This document shows positions 42,197 through 50,675 of a stretch of 64,000 nucleotides of DNA, in pieces; the first letter of the stretch is position 1; every line of letters starts with the position of its first letter. The notes under the pieces were generated by a model. That model searched no databases, was not told where the DNA came from, and saw only the letters and a list, made by a program, of their open reading frames with translations. The position numbers and the translations under genes were made by a program. Origin of the DNA: Aequorivita aquimaris (GTDB lineage: Bacteria > Bacteroidota > Bacteroidia > Flavobacteriales > Flavobacteriaceae). The stretch is taken from NCBI RefSeq assembly GCF_001573155.1, contig NZ_JRWG01000004.1, forward strand, positions 248,001 through 312,000. Reading direction: 5' to 3'.

Positions 42197-43093
42197 ATGT
42201 CTTCTAGAAACCGAATGTCCCGAGCTTACAGAACTGCCCGTCGCATAAAGTTTAATGACGACTCAAAGTTTATAGTTTTTAGCGACTGCCATCGGGGCGA
42301 CAACAGTTTTGCGGATGATTTTGCCAATAACAGGAACATTTACTTTCACGCATTACAGGATTATTACAAAAACGGTTTTACCTATTGTGAGATAGGAGAT
42401 GGTGACGAGTTGTGGGAAAACCTATTTTTTAAGGATATTTTTGAAGCCCATCAAAATGTGTACGAGTTGATGAAGCTATTTTATGCAGAAAATAGATTGT
42501 ACCGAGTGGTTGGAAATCACGACATGGTTTATATGAACCAAAAATTTGTTGAAAAAACACTTTACACCTATTTCGATAAAATTACAGGTAAGGACGCACC
42601 TCTCTTTCCGGGTATTAAATTTACCGAAGGCCTTATTTTGGAGCACGAAAAAACGGGACAGGAAATTTTTATGATGCACGGTCACCAAGCCGATTGGATG
42701 AACTACGTAGGCTGGAAATTTAACCGTTTTATGGTGCGGGCACTATGGCGGCAATTGCAGATTTTCGGTATTGGCGATCCCACAAGTCCAGCAAAAAATT
42801 ACAAGGAACTCATTAAAGTTGAAAGACGAACCAAGCGGTGGATTGTTGAAAACAAAAATATTTTTACCATTATTGGCCATACCCACAGACCGCGCTTTCC
42901 CGAACCTGGTGACATAGCTCTTTTTAATGACGGAAGCTGTGTACACCCCCGAAGTATAACTGGACTGGAAATAGAAAACGGGGAGATTTCCTTGGTGAAA
43001 TGGCAAATTTCCACCACCGAAGACGGCACATTAAAAGTTCAACACGTATTGCTGGAAGGACCGCAAAAATTGATCGACTACAAAACTGAATAA
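42197..43093 (+). CDS. Metallophosphoesterase (calcineurin-like)
   Basis: A 298-residue enzyme of the calcineurin-like superfamily with the metal ligands in order: FSDCHRGD (Asp-x-His), IGDGDELWEN, VVGNHDMVY and GHTHRPRFP. The HGHQADWM segment carries another His. No signal peptide or membrane segment is seen, so it should be cytoplasmic. The family includes phosphatases, nucleases and LpxH-like sugar-nucleotide hydrolases; the substrate cannot be assigned from the motifs. It is followed 15 bp later by an SGNH hydrolase gene. Confidence 0.82.
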   Translation: MSSRNRMSRAYRTARRIKFNDDSKFIVFSDCHRGDNSFADDFANNRNIYFHALQDYYKNGFTYCEIGDGDELWENLFFKDIFEAHQNVYELMKLFYAENRLYRVVGNHDMVYMNQKFVEKTLYTYFDKITGKDAPLFPGIKFTEGLILEHEKTGQEIFMMHGHQADWMNYVGWKFNRFMVRALWRQLQIFGIGDPTSPAKNYKELIKVERRTKRWIVENKNIFTIIGHTHRPRFPEPGDIALFNDGSCVHPRSITGLEIENGEISLVKWQISTTEDGTLKVQHVLLEGPQKLIDYKTE

Positions 43094-43108
43094 AAAAAAT
43101 CTTACAGA

Positions 43109-43801
43109 ATGAAATCCATATCACTCCTAATTCTGCTCGCTTCTTTTTCATTATTTTCCTGTGCTATTTCAAAAAAGGATATTTCTTCAGAGAAAGATTC
43201 CTATAAATATTTAGCGCTCGGCGATAGTTATACCATTGGTGAGAGTGTTTGCAGAAACTGCAATTATCCAAAGCAATTAACGGATAGCTTAAATGGTGTT
43301 CTAAAAGAAAAAACATCTGTAAAATTAATTGCTAAAACAGGCTGGACAACTACAGATTTATTGAGCGCGATTGCTGCTGAAAATCCTTCCAAAGATCATG
43401 ATTTGGTAACATTGCTTATTGGTGTAAACAATCAATACCAAGGTAAACCATTTTCGCTTTACGAAGAGGAATTCCCAAAATTACTGGATATGGCTATCGA
43501 TTTCGCAAAAGGCAAAAAAGAAAACGTGATTGTACTTTCCATTCCTGATTATGCTTTTACACATTTTGGACAGAAATCTGGGAAAAGTGAAAAAATTACT
43601 TCGGAATTGATAAAATATAACGCTTTTGCGGAAGAGACTGCGAATGAAAAAGGAGTATATTTTAAAAATATCACCCCGATTACGCAGCAAGGATTGGGAA
43701 ATCCAACATTGGTTGCTTCAGACGGCTTACACCCATCGAAAGTTACTTATAAAAAATTTGTGGAAATAATGATGGATGAAGTTTTGAAAATACTTCGTTA
43801 A
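43109..43801 (+). CDS. SGNH/GDSL hydrolase lipoprotein
   Basis: A 230-residue protein with a lipoprotein signal (MKSISLLILLASFSLFSC, Cys18) and the four SGNH blocks: GDSYTIGES (catalytic Ser in GDSY), a Gly-containing block (AKTGWTTTDLL), LIGVNNQYQ (Asn) and ASDGLHPSK (catalytic His and Asp). Such enzymes remove acyl or acetyl groups from lipids or glycans; this one should act in the periplasm or at the surface. Its 3' end overlaps the ferredoxin gene on the opposite strand by 4 bp. Confidence 0.87.
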   Translation: MKSISLLILLASFSLFSCAISKKDISSEKDSYKYLALGDSYTIGESVCRNCNYPKQLTDSLNGVLKEKTSVKLIAKTGWTTTDLLSAIAAENPSKDHDLVTLLIGVNNQYQGKPFSLYEEEFPKLLDMAIDFAKGKKENVIVLSIPDYAFTHFGQKSGKSEKITSELIKYNAFAEETANEKGVYFKNITPITQQGLGNPTLVASDGLHPSKVTYKKFVEIMMDEVLKILR

Positions 43802-44127
43802 ACTTCAGGTGCGAGTTCCACTTCCAACCCGTCGAGTTCTTCTTTTATAAAAATCTGACAACCCAAACGGCTGTTTTCTTTTACGTTAAAAGCTTCAGAA
43901 AGCATTAAATCTTCATCATAACTCATTTCGGGAAGTTCGTGATCGCTCAACACATAGCATTGGCAGGACGCACACATCGCCATTCCACCGCAAATGCCTA
44001 TAGTTCCCTCTGGAGCCAATTCGTATGAACGAATTATTTCCATTAGATTCATATTCATATCCGTTGGCGCGTCAACCATATGCTTAACACCTTGACGGTC
44101 TATGATAGTAATTTTTACGTCGGTCAT
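43798..44127 (-). CDS. 2Fe-2S ferredoxin
   Basis: A 109-residue ferredoxin of the adrenodoxin/putidaredoxin type, with cluster ligands in GICGGMAMCASCQC and a last Cys in SRLGCQIFI. It transfers single electrons, probably from the ferredoxin-NADP reductase immediately upstream (stop 3 bp before), so the two are a redox pair. The ATG at 44127 is used; a TTG one codon earlier is possible. Tail-to-tail overlap with the SGNH hydrolase gene is 4 bp. Confidence 0.9.
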   Translation of the reverse strand: MTDVKITIIDRQGVKHMVDAPTDMNMNLMEIIRSYELAPEGTIGICGGMAMCASCQCYVLSDHELPEMSYDEDLMLSEAFNVKENSRLGCQIFIKEELDGLEVELAPEV

Positions 44128-44130
44128 CAA

Positions 44131-45183
44131 TTAATCAATTGATTTAACAATAGCTTTTGGCGCTTCCTTTTTACTTCCATCAAAACCTTCCACACCGCCA
44201 ACGGTAGTATATTTCATTACATAACGTTTGTCTGGAAATATGCGTTGGTAGGCGCTTTGGCACATCAATGTTGCTTCGTGGAAGCCGCAAAGAATCAACT
44301 TCAACTTTCCCGGATATGTATTTACATCACCAATGGCATAGATGCCGGGAATGTTTGTTTGATAGTCTAAAGTGTTATCTACTTTAATTGCGTTTTTTTC
44401 AATCTCAAGGCCCCAATCGGCTATTGGGCCGAGTTTTGGCGACAAGCCGAACAACGGAACAAAATGGTCGCACTCACGGTTGAAAACCTCAGCACCTTGC
44501 TTAATAACTACTTCTTCCAAACGATTATTTCCCACCAAACCGATAACTTCAGCAGGAGTTATGAGTTCAATTTTTCCAAGGTTTTTTAATTCCTGTACCT
44601 TTTCAACACTGTCCAAAGCGCCGCGGAATTCATTTCTTCGGTGAACAAGCGTTACACTTTTAGCAACATCAGTCAAGAAAATGCTCCAATCCAAGGCCGA
44701 ATCACCCCCTCCGGAAATAACTACATTTTTATTTCGATATAATTCAGGATCGCGGATGATGTATTCCACTCCTTTATCTTCAAAGTCTGAAAGATTGGTA
44801 ATTGGAGGTTTTCGTGGCTCAAAACTTCCCAATCCACCTGCAATCGCAACAATAGGGGCATGATGTTTTGTACCTTTATCTGTAGTAACTATGAAAGTGC
44901 CATCTTCCATTTTTTCAATTGTATCTGCACGTTCACCGAGGGTAAAACCAGGCTGAAATGGTTCAATCTGCTTCATCAGATTTTTTACCAAATCACCAGC
45001 AAGTACTTCCGGGAAACCAGGAATATCATAAATAGGTTTCTTAGGATATATTTCAGTGCACTGCCCACCGGCTTGTGGAAGTGCATCAATTAAATGACAT
45101 TTAAGTTTAAGTAATCCTGCTTCAAAAACAGCGAAAAGACCCGTAGGTCCTGCACCGATAATGAGAATATCTGTTTTTATCAT
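44131..45183 (-). CDS. Ferredoxin-NADP reductase (thioredoxin reductase-like)
   Basis: A 350-residue flavoprotein of the TrxR-like FNR class. ILIIGAGPTGLFAVFEAG binds FAD, VVISGGGDSALDW binds NADPH, and IYAIGDVNTYPGKLKLI is the second FAD motif. The thioredoxin reductase Cys-x-x-Cys is absent, as expected for this FNR class. It exchanges electrons between NADPH and ferredoxin. It sits directly ahead of a ferredoxin gene and near NifU/Mrp genes, so a role in supplying electrons for iron-sulfur assembly or biosynthetic enzymes is inferred. Confidence 0.9.
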   Translation of the reverse strand: MIKTDILIIGAGPTGLFAVFEAGLLKLKCHLIDALPQAGGQCTEIYPKKPIYDIPGFPEVLAGDLVKNLMKQIEPFQPGFTLGERADTIEKMEDGTFIVTTDKGTKHHAPIVAIAGGLGSFEPRKPPITNLSDFEDKGVEYIIRDPELYRNKNVVISGGGDSALDWSIFLTDVAKSVTLVHRRNEFRGALDSVEKVQELKNLGKIELITPAEVIGLVGNNRLEEVVIKQGAEVFNRECDHFVPLFGLSPKLGPIADWGLEIEKNAIKVDNTLDYQTNIPGIYAIGDVNTYPGKLKLILCGFHEATLMCQSAYQRIFPDKRYVMKYTTVGGVEGFDGSKKEAPKAIVKSID

Positions 45184-45249
45184 GAAAGACTATTTCTTAA
45201 TGAGTTCAAAAATAGTTTTGAAATTGGATTAAAAAAATGACGGTTGTCA

Positions 45250-45492
45250 TTATTGCGAAACGCTAACAACCTTTTCAATTTGTGGAGCATACTTTTTAAT
45301 GGTCATTTCCACACCGCTTTTTAACGTCATTTGGTTGACGGAACAACCAACACAAGCCCCTTGCAACTGTACATTTACTATCTTATCGCCTTCTATAGAA
45401 ACCAATGAGATATCGCCGCCGTCGTTCTGTAAAAACGGACGAATCTCGTTTAGTGCTTCTTCTACTTTTGTTGTTAGTTCTTGCGTTGTCAT
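45250..45492 (-). CDS. NifU C-terminal-domain iron-sulfur scaffold
   Basis: An 80-residue protein consisting only of the NifU/Nfu C-terminal domain: FLQNDGGDISLVSIEGD and the Cys-x-x-Cys in GACVGCSVNQMTLK that binds a cluster. It acts as a scaffold or carrier for 4Fe-4S clusters. Its ATG lies 1 bp after the Mrp stop, so the two form an operon for iron-sulfur protein maturation. Confidence 0.92.
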   Translation of the reverse strand: MTTQELTTKVEEALNEIRPFLQNDGGDISLVSIEGDKIVNVQLQGACVGCSVNQMTLKSGVEMTIKKYAPQIEKVVSVSQ

Positions 45493-45493
45493 A

Positions 45494-46633
45494 TTATTTT
45501 TTTACGGCGCTGCAACCTGCCATTGTTGTAATTTTTATTGCTTCGGTTGCTGGAAGATTTTCGTTTCTTCGTACGGTTTCTTCAACAACGTTTTTGGTGA
45601 TAGCTTCAAATGCTTCCTCAATTGGGGTCGCGGTTTGCAGTGCCGCTGGTCTGCCCGCATCACCTGCTTCTCGGATGCTTTGCACCAAAGGAACTTCCCC
45701 TAAAAATGGTACTTCCAAATCTTCAGCCAAATGCTTAGCGCCCTCTTTTCCAAATATATAATATTTATTTTCAGGAAGTTCGGCAGGAATGAAATAAGAC
45801 ATGTTTTCAATAATACCCAAAACAGGGACGTCAATATTTTCTTGACGGAACATCGCCACTCCTTTTCGAGCATCGGCCAGAGCGACGGTTTGTGGCGTAC
45901 TTACTACAACAGCACCCGTGATTGGCAATGACTGCATAATGCTCAAATGAATATCTCCAGTTCCGGGCGGAAGGTCAATCAACATAAAGTCCAACTCACC
46001 CCAGGCGGCATCAAAAATAAGTTGGTTTAAGGCTTTGGCTGCCATTGGTCCACGCCAAATTACGGCTTGGTCTGGCTGGGTGAAAAAGCCAATGGAAAGT
46101 ACTTTTATTCCGTAGTTTTCAACTGGTTTCATCTTACTCTTTCCGCCAACGTTTACCGAAAGTGGTTTTTCCATTGCCACATCGAACATTATAGGAATGG
46201 AAGGCCCATAAATATCTGCGTCCAAAATACCGACTTTGAAACCCATTTTGGAAAGTGTAACCGCCAAATTTGCCGTTACTGTTGATTTGCCAACGCCTCC
46301 TTTACCCGAAGCCACAGCAATTATATTTTGCACTCCTGGAATTGGTTTTCCTTTTATTAAGTTAGGATTTTGTGGTTTTGCGGGTGCCTCAACCTTAATG
46401 TTTACTTGCACCTTAGCATTTACATCCACTTTTTCGTGAATGGTCTTAATAATATCTGCCTCGGCACGTTTCTTTATGTGAAGTGCCGGTGTGGATAGTT
46501 TTAGGTCCACGATAATTTCATCTGCAAAGGTCACTACATTTTGCACTGCACCGCTCTCTACCATATTTTTTCCTTCGCCAGAAACAGTAATATTTTCAAG
46601 GGCCTGAAGGATATCTTGTTTTGAAATGCTCAT
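45494..46633 (-). CDS. Mrp/NBP35-type iron-sulfur carrier ATPase
   Basis: A 379-residue P-loop protein. The N-terminal ~95 residues form a DUF59/MIP18 domain, then IIAVASGKGGVGKSTVTANL (deviant Walker A with a second Lys), ILDADIYGPSIPIMF and DLPPGTGDIHLS as in ApbC/Mrp. It binds and transfers 4Fe-4S clusters to target apoproteins. It is the upstream partner of the small NifU-type gene. Length is normal for a DUF59-Mrp fusion. Confidence 0.92.
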   Translation of the reverse strand: MSISKQDILQALENITVSGEGKNMVESGAVQNVVTFADEIIVDLKLSTPALHIKKRAEADIIKTIHEKVDVNAKVQVNIKVEAPAKPQNPNLIKGKPIPGVQNIIAVASGKGGVGKSTVTANLAVTLSKMGFKVGILDADIYGPSIPIMFDVAMEKPLSVNVGGKSKMKPVENYGIKVLSIGFFTQPDQAVIWRGPMAAKALNQLIFDAAWGELDFMLIDLPPGTGDIHLSIMQSLPITGAVVVSTPQTVALADARKGVAMFRQENIDVPVLGIIENMSYFIPAELPENKYYIFGKEGAKHLAEDLEVPFLGEVPLVQSIREAGDAGRPAALQTATPIEEAFEAITKNVVEETVRRNENLPATEAIKITTMAGCSAVKK

Positions 46634-46772
46634 TTTTTATTTGTAATATTTAGATTCATTCTAAAGTGCAAATATACTAAAATAAGTTGGCAGTATTCAG
46701 TGGCAGTTTACAGTAAAGTTTTATTGAAATTATTTCCTATTATTTTTAAATTTTATAAAAATTAGGAAATAG
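46634..46772. other. Intergenic region before mrp
   Basis: It carries a low-complexity tract with CAGTATTCAGTGGCAG-like repeats at about 46689-46715. The mrp promoter should lie here, but no clear box is visible. Confidence 0.35.
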
Positions 46773-47096
46773 TCAAAGCTCCTTATTAGGATCCCAAAAA
46801 TGTCTTTCAAAATTTTGGATTTTATTGTCTACCACTTGTATTCCTTCACTTTCCAAAAGTTGCTGCATCAAATTTGTGCCTTGAAAATGATGTTTTCCCG
46901 TCAGCAGTCCATTTCTATTTACAACGCGATGTGCAGGAACGTCTTTTTTTACACTTCCGTTCATTGCCCAACCAACCATTCTGGCACTTCCGGCTGCTCC
47001 CAGATAGTTTGCGATTGCACCATAGGATGTTACCCTTCCGTAAGGGATTAATTTAGCCACTTGATAGACTTTTTCAAAAAAACCTTCATTAGCCAT
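46773..47096 (-). CDS. Alkyltransferase-like protein lacking the catalytic cysteine
   Basis: A 107-residue protein with only the MGMT DNA-binding/active-site domain. IPYGRVTSYGAIANYLG holds the HTH and VGWAMNGS the usual NxP region, but the active-site motif is PAHRVVNRNG instead of PCHRV, so the methyl-acceptor Cys is Ala. Alkyltransferase-like (ATL) proteins bind O6-alkylguanine and flag it to nucleotide excision repair without repairing it. The start lies 3 bp after the stop of the LysE-like gene upstream. Confidence 0.85.
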   Translation of the reverse strand: MANEGFFEKVYQVAKLIPYGRVTSYGAIANYLGAAGSARMVGWAMNGSVKKDVPAHRVVNRNGLLTGKHHFQGTNLMQQLLESEGIQVVDNKIQNFERHFWDPNKEL

Positions 47097-47098
47097 TT

Positions 47099-47725
47099 TT
47101 AAATCTGTCTTAAAATTTTGAAGAATGTAATTATGGAAATAACCGCAGTAACCAGCCCTATAACATAATTCATATTTAATTTCAGCTTTTGCGAATCCTC
47201 TTTTGCCCTAAAAAACTGAACATATAGCGCAAGACTTGCAAAAGTGCCAACTCCCGAAGCGATTACCGCCAACAAGAGTTGCGGTTGGGAGAATGAAAAA
47301 GCCCCAAATGCCGAAAATGTGATGCTGAGATACATCCAATAAGGTAATGGCAACAGGTTTAGCATTGCAATAAATATACCTAGAAAGAAACGGTTTCTTT
47401 TGGAGTTTTCACCGTGGTTACGAATTTCGCGGCGGGTGTCCTTTGCAATAAATATAAAATAGATTGTAAGACTTATAAAAATGCCTAGAGCTACTTTTTG
47501 TAGCATACTTACAATTTCGGGATGTTTGCCAATATATCTAGCAAAAATAAGCGCTATATACGTTTGTAACATTACCGTAATACACACACCCACTGAAAAA
47601 AGAAGACCCCTCTTCCTGCCTTCCCTCATACTTATCTTGGCTGCATACATATTGATTAAGCCTGGTGGAAGCACGCCTATAAATGACCCAAAAAAACCAA
47701 TAAGCAAGTTGTAAAATATTGTCAT
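47099..47725 (-). CDS. LysE family transporter
   Basis: A 208-residue inner-membrane protein with about six transmembrane helices (hydrophobic at roughly residues 4-26, 42-64, 72-94, 108-131, 145-165, 183-203). The N-terminus IGFFGSFIGVLPPGLINMYAAK resembles LysE/RhtB exporters, which secrete amino acids or small molecules using proton antiport. The substrate is unknown. It shares an operon with the ATL gene. Confidence 0.78.
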   Translation of the reverse strand: MTIFYNLLIGFFGSFIGVLPPGLINMYAAKISMREGRKRGLLFSVGVCITVMLQTYIALIFARYIGKHPEIVSMLQKVALGIFISLTIYFIFIAKDTRREIRNHGENSKRNRFFLGIFIAMLNLLPLPYWMYLSITFSAFGAFSFSQPQLLLAVIASGVGTFASLALYVQFFRAKEDSQKLKLNMNYVIGLVTAVISIITFFKILRQI

Positions 47726-47763
47726 TTAGGGCGGTTGTTTTTGTGAATATACTGAATTTATAA

Positions 47764-48438
47764 CTAACGGAACTTAAACCGAATGTAAGTAATCTTTTTG
47801 CCTATTTCCAGATATTGCTGTTCATAAAAAGTTTTAATGTTCGTTACAGCTTCTGGGGCTCCTTGGCTTCCATACACATCGTGATGTGCGTATTCAATTT
47901 CTTCTTCCAAACCATGAAGTAGCCCGAGGGTATAGCCGTGCATAAATTCGCTATCGGTCTTTAGATGGACTACGCCACTGGGCTTCAATATTTTTTTATA
48001 TTTCCGAAGAAAATCTTGATTGGTCAATCGGTGTTTGGTGCGCTTGTATTTAATCTGTGGGTCTGGAAAGGTAATCCAGATTTCGTCTACTTCGTTTTCG
48101 TCGAAAACATGATCTACCAATTCAATCTGTGTTCGTAAAAAACCAACGTTGTGCAATCTTTTTTCCAATGCAGTTTTTGCACCTTTCCAAAAACGGGCGC
48201 CTTTTATATCTATACCCAAGAAGTTTACGTCGGGATTTGTTTTGGCAAGATTTACTGAATATTCGCCCTTTCCGCATCCCAATTCCAAAACCAATGGGTT
48301 TTCGTTTTTAAAAAATTCCTTTCGCCAATTTCCCTTCAGTTTTAAGCTATTGCCCAATACTTCCTCGCGTGAGGGTTGCACAACGTTTGAAAAAGTTTCA
48401 TTGTCCCTAAAGCGTTTCAATTTATTTTTACTTCCCAA
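47764..48438 (-). CDS. trmB: tRNA (guanine-N7)-methyltransferase TrmB
   Basis: A 224-residue class I SAM methyltransferase. LVLELGCGKGEYSVNLA is motif I, and WITFPDPQIKYKRTKHRLT is the TrmB-specific sequence that binds tRNA. It adds the N7-methyl group to G46. MGSKNKLKRF is the common flavobacterial start and reads from a TTG codon. It is divergent from a glycosyltransferase gene. Confidence 0.93.
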   Translation of the reverse strand: MGSKNKLKRFRDNETFSNVVQPSREEVLGNSLKLKGNWRKEFFKNENPLVLELGCGKGEYSVNLAKTNPDVNFLGIDIKGARFWKGAKTALEKRLHNVGFLRTQIELVDHVFDENEVDEIWITFPDPQIKYKRTKHRLTNQDFLRKYKKILKPSGVVHLKTDSEFMHGYTLGLLHGLEEEIEYAHHDVYGSQGAPEAVTNIKTFYEQQYLEIGKKITYIRFKFR

Positions 48439-48491
48439 AATTTTAAATTTTTGGTAAAATTAAGGAAATATAATGCCGCAGCAATTATTGC

Positions 48492-48499
48492 TACCTTTG
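48492..48499 (+). promoter_or_regulatory. -7 box directly before a start codon
   Basis: TACCTTTG fits TAnnTTTG and ends only 5 bp before ATG 48505, so transcription could begin at or very near the start codon, giving a leaderless mRNA. No convincing -33 element is seen. Confidence 0.35.
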
Positions 48500-48504
48500 T
48501 TTTT

Positions 48505-49572
48505 ATGCCGAAAAAAAAGACAATACTGGTTGCTCCATTGCATTGGGGGTTGGGCCACGCCACCCGCTGCATACCCATAATTCGGCTTTTGCTGGAGCAT
48601 AACTTTAGTGTTTTATTGGCTTCAGACGGGGCTGCGTTGTTATTGTTGCAAAAAGAATTCCCCCATTTGGAAACCGTGGTGCTCCCTTCTTACAATATTA
48701 CATATCCCAAAAAGGGGAACTTTTTTAAATGGAAAATTCTTTTAAAATTTCCGCAGATAAAAAAGACCATGGCTGCAGAAAATAGATTGGTCAATCAACT
48801 TGTAAAGGATGGAAAGATTCAAGGCATTATTAGCGATAACCGATTTGGGGTCAGAAGTAGTGATATTCCCTCGGTTTTTATAACACATCAATTGAATGTT
48901 TTAACCGGAAGCACTTCTTTTTTCACTAGCAAAATGCATCAAAAAATTATAAAAAAGTTTGATGCTTGCTGGGTACCGGACGTGGATGATGTGGTTATGA
49001 ACCTCAGCGGAAAATTAGGCCACCTTAAAAAAGAACCGTTCCCCATTCAGTACATTGGGGTTTTGAGCCGCCTGGAGAAAAAAGAACTTCCCAAAGCGAT
49101 AGACGTTTTGTTATTACTTTCTGGACCAGAACCTCAGCGCACCTTATTTGAGAAAAAATTGAAAAATGTTTTTAAAGGAAGTGAAAAGAAAATTCTATTA
49201 GTTCGTGGTTTGGTTGAAAAAACTCAGGTATGGGATAGTTTTGAAAACATTGACATGGTAAATTTTATGCAAAGCAAAGAATTGGAAGAGACCATTAATA
49301 AAAGTGAAATAGTTGTTTCCCGCTCTGGATATACAACGATTATGGATTTGGCATTACTTGAGAAAAAAGTATTTTTAGTGCCCACACCGGGTCAATATGA
49401 GCAAGAATATCTGGCAAAGCGCCTAAAGAGTTTAGGGATTGCCCCTTCATGTAAACAAGAAAATTTTAAACTGAAAAAACTAAATAAGGTGGCAGTTTAT
49501 AAGGGATTGAAAACTTTATCCCAACAATCGGTAAATTACACTGAATTATTTTCCCTTTTCGAGGGTAAATGA
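48505..49572 (+). CDS. GT28/MurG-like glycosyltransferase
   Basis: A 355-residue GT-B protein. ILVAPLHWGLGHATRCIPII is the glycine-rich N-terminal loop and SEIVVSRSGYTTIMDLALLEKK plus VPTPGQYEQEYLAKRL is the C-terminal donor-binding region as in MurG/GT28 enzymes. The ATG at 48505 fits the conserved start; an extension to 48451 is unlikely. The substrate is unknown; an envelope or lipid-linked sugar is plausible. The 3' end overlaps the histidine kinase gene by 27 bp tail to tail. Confidence 0.8.
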   Translation: MPKKKTILVAPLHWGLGHATRCIPIIRLLLEHNFSVLLASDGAALLLLQKEFPHLETVVLPSYNITYPKKGNFFKWKILLKFPQIKKTMAAENRLVNQLVKDGKIQGIISDNRFGVRSSDIPSVFITHQLNVLTGSTSFFTSKMHQKIIKKFDACWVPDVDDVVMNLSGKLGHLKKEPFPIQYIGVLSRLEKKELPKAIDVLLLLSGPEPQRTLFEKKLKNVFKGSEKKILLVRGLVEKTQVWDSFENIDMVNFMQSKELEETINKSEIVVSRSGYTTIMDLALLEKKVFLVPTPGQYEQEYLAKRLKSLGIAPSCKQENFKLKKLNKVAVYKGLKTLSQQSVNYTELFSLFEGK

Positions 49573-50583
49573 AAACTCGGAGCCAATAGCCAGTTGGCTT
49601 TCCACATAAATTTTTTCATTGTGGGCTTCCACAATATGCTTCACTATGGAAAGGCCGAGCCCACTCCCACCTTCTTTTCGAGAACCACTTTTATCTACGC
49701 GATAAAAACGTTCAAATATACGCGGAAGGTTTTCTTTTGAAATGCCTTCGCCGTTGTCTGTTACACGTATTAAAAATTTATTTTTTGCAAGGCTTTCAAC
49801 ACCCACCTCTGTAGTTCCGTCCTGTTTGCCGTATTTTAGGGAATTTACAACAAGGTTTGTTAGCACCTGTTCTATACGCTCTTTGTCGGCATTTACAATT
49901 ATTTCATCTAAATATTCTTTATCAAAAACAAGTGAAATGTTCTTCTTTGCCGCTTTCATCTCAAGCAGATCAAAAACATTCTGCACCATAGTGAGAATAT
50001 TGAAGTTTTCTTTGTTAAGAATAAGGCCACCTACTTCCAATTTGGTTATCATATCCAAATCCTTGATAATATAAATGAGTCTTTCTACACCTTTATTGGC
50101 GCGTTGCAGATATTTTTTACGCACTTTTTTGTCTTTCATTGCACCGTCCAAGAGGGTAAGTATATATCCTTGAACGGTGAAGAGGGGGGTTTTGAGTTCG
50201 TGCGATATATTCCCCATAAATTCCTTTCGGTAGTTTTCGCGAATATTTAAGGTTTCTATCTCAAGTTTTTTGTCTTGGGCAAATCGTTCCACTTCCCGGG
50301 TAAGCACCTCCATATCTGTCGTGACAGATGGTTTGGGTAAACTTTCTTCATTTAGCAGTCTAACATCTTCGTATATTTTCTTTATTCGGGTGTAAATAAA
50401 TTTTTCTACACGATATTGAAGTATGAAAAACGAAAGTATAAAGGAAAAAAGAAAAAAAAGTAGCAACCAAAAGAATACAATCTCTAAAACTGCGTATAAA
50501 AAAATTGCCATTGCCAGGGTAGAGAAAACGGCAATTAACAAAGATGTAGAGGCCGCAAAATTATATTTTTTGGAAAATTTCAT
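49546..50583 (-). CDS. PhoR-like sensor histidine kinase
   Basis: A 345-residue kinase with two N-terminal transmembrane helices (about residues 10-53, almost no periplasmic loop), a HAMP-like linker and a HisKA domain with His in GNISHELKTPLFTVQGY. ATPase boxes: LVVNSLKYG (N), VTDNGEGI (G1), IFERFYRVD (F) and GSGLGLSIVKHI (G2). Together with the downstream-transcribed partner upstream at 50676 it forms a PhoBR-like pair. The lack of a sensory loop suggests it senses through the membrane or a partner protein. Confidence 0.9.
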   Translation of the reverse strand: MKFSKKYNFAASTSLLIAVFSTLAMAIFLYAVLEIVFFWLLLFFLFSFILSFFILQYRVEKFIYTRIKKIYEDVRLLNEESLPKPSVTTDMEVLTREVERFAQDKKLEIETLNIRENYRKEFMGNISHELKTPLFTVQGYILTLLDGAMKDKKVRKKYLQRANKGVERLIYIIKDLDMITKLEVGGLILNKENFNILTMVQNVFDLLEMKAAKKNISLVFDKEYLDEIIVNADKERIEQVLTNLVVNSLKYGKQDGTTEVGVESLAKNKFLIRVTDNGEGISKENLPRIFERFYRVDKSGSRKEGGSGLGLSIVKHIVEAHNEKIYVESQLAIGSEFSFTLEKGK

Positions 50584-50675
50584 CTGCTTTAATACTTTTT
50601 TAAGGTCAGATGGAACATCTTACTTGCACCTGTAAATAAATTATTGACACGTTAAACTTAGATGTTTCATTTCCG

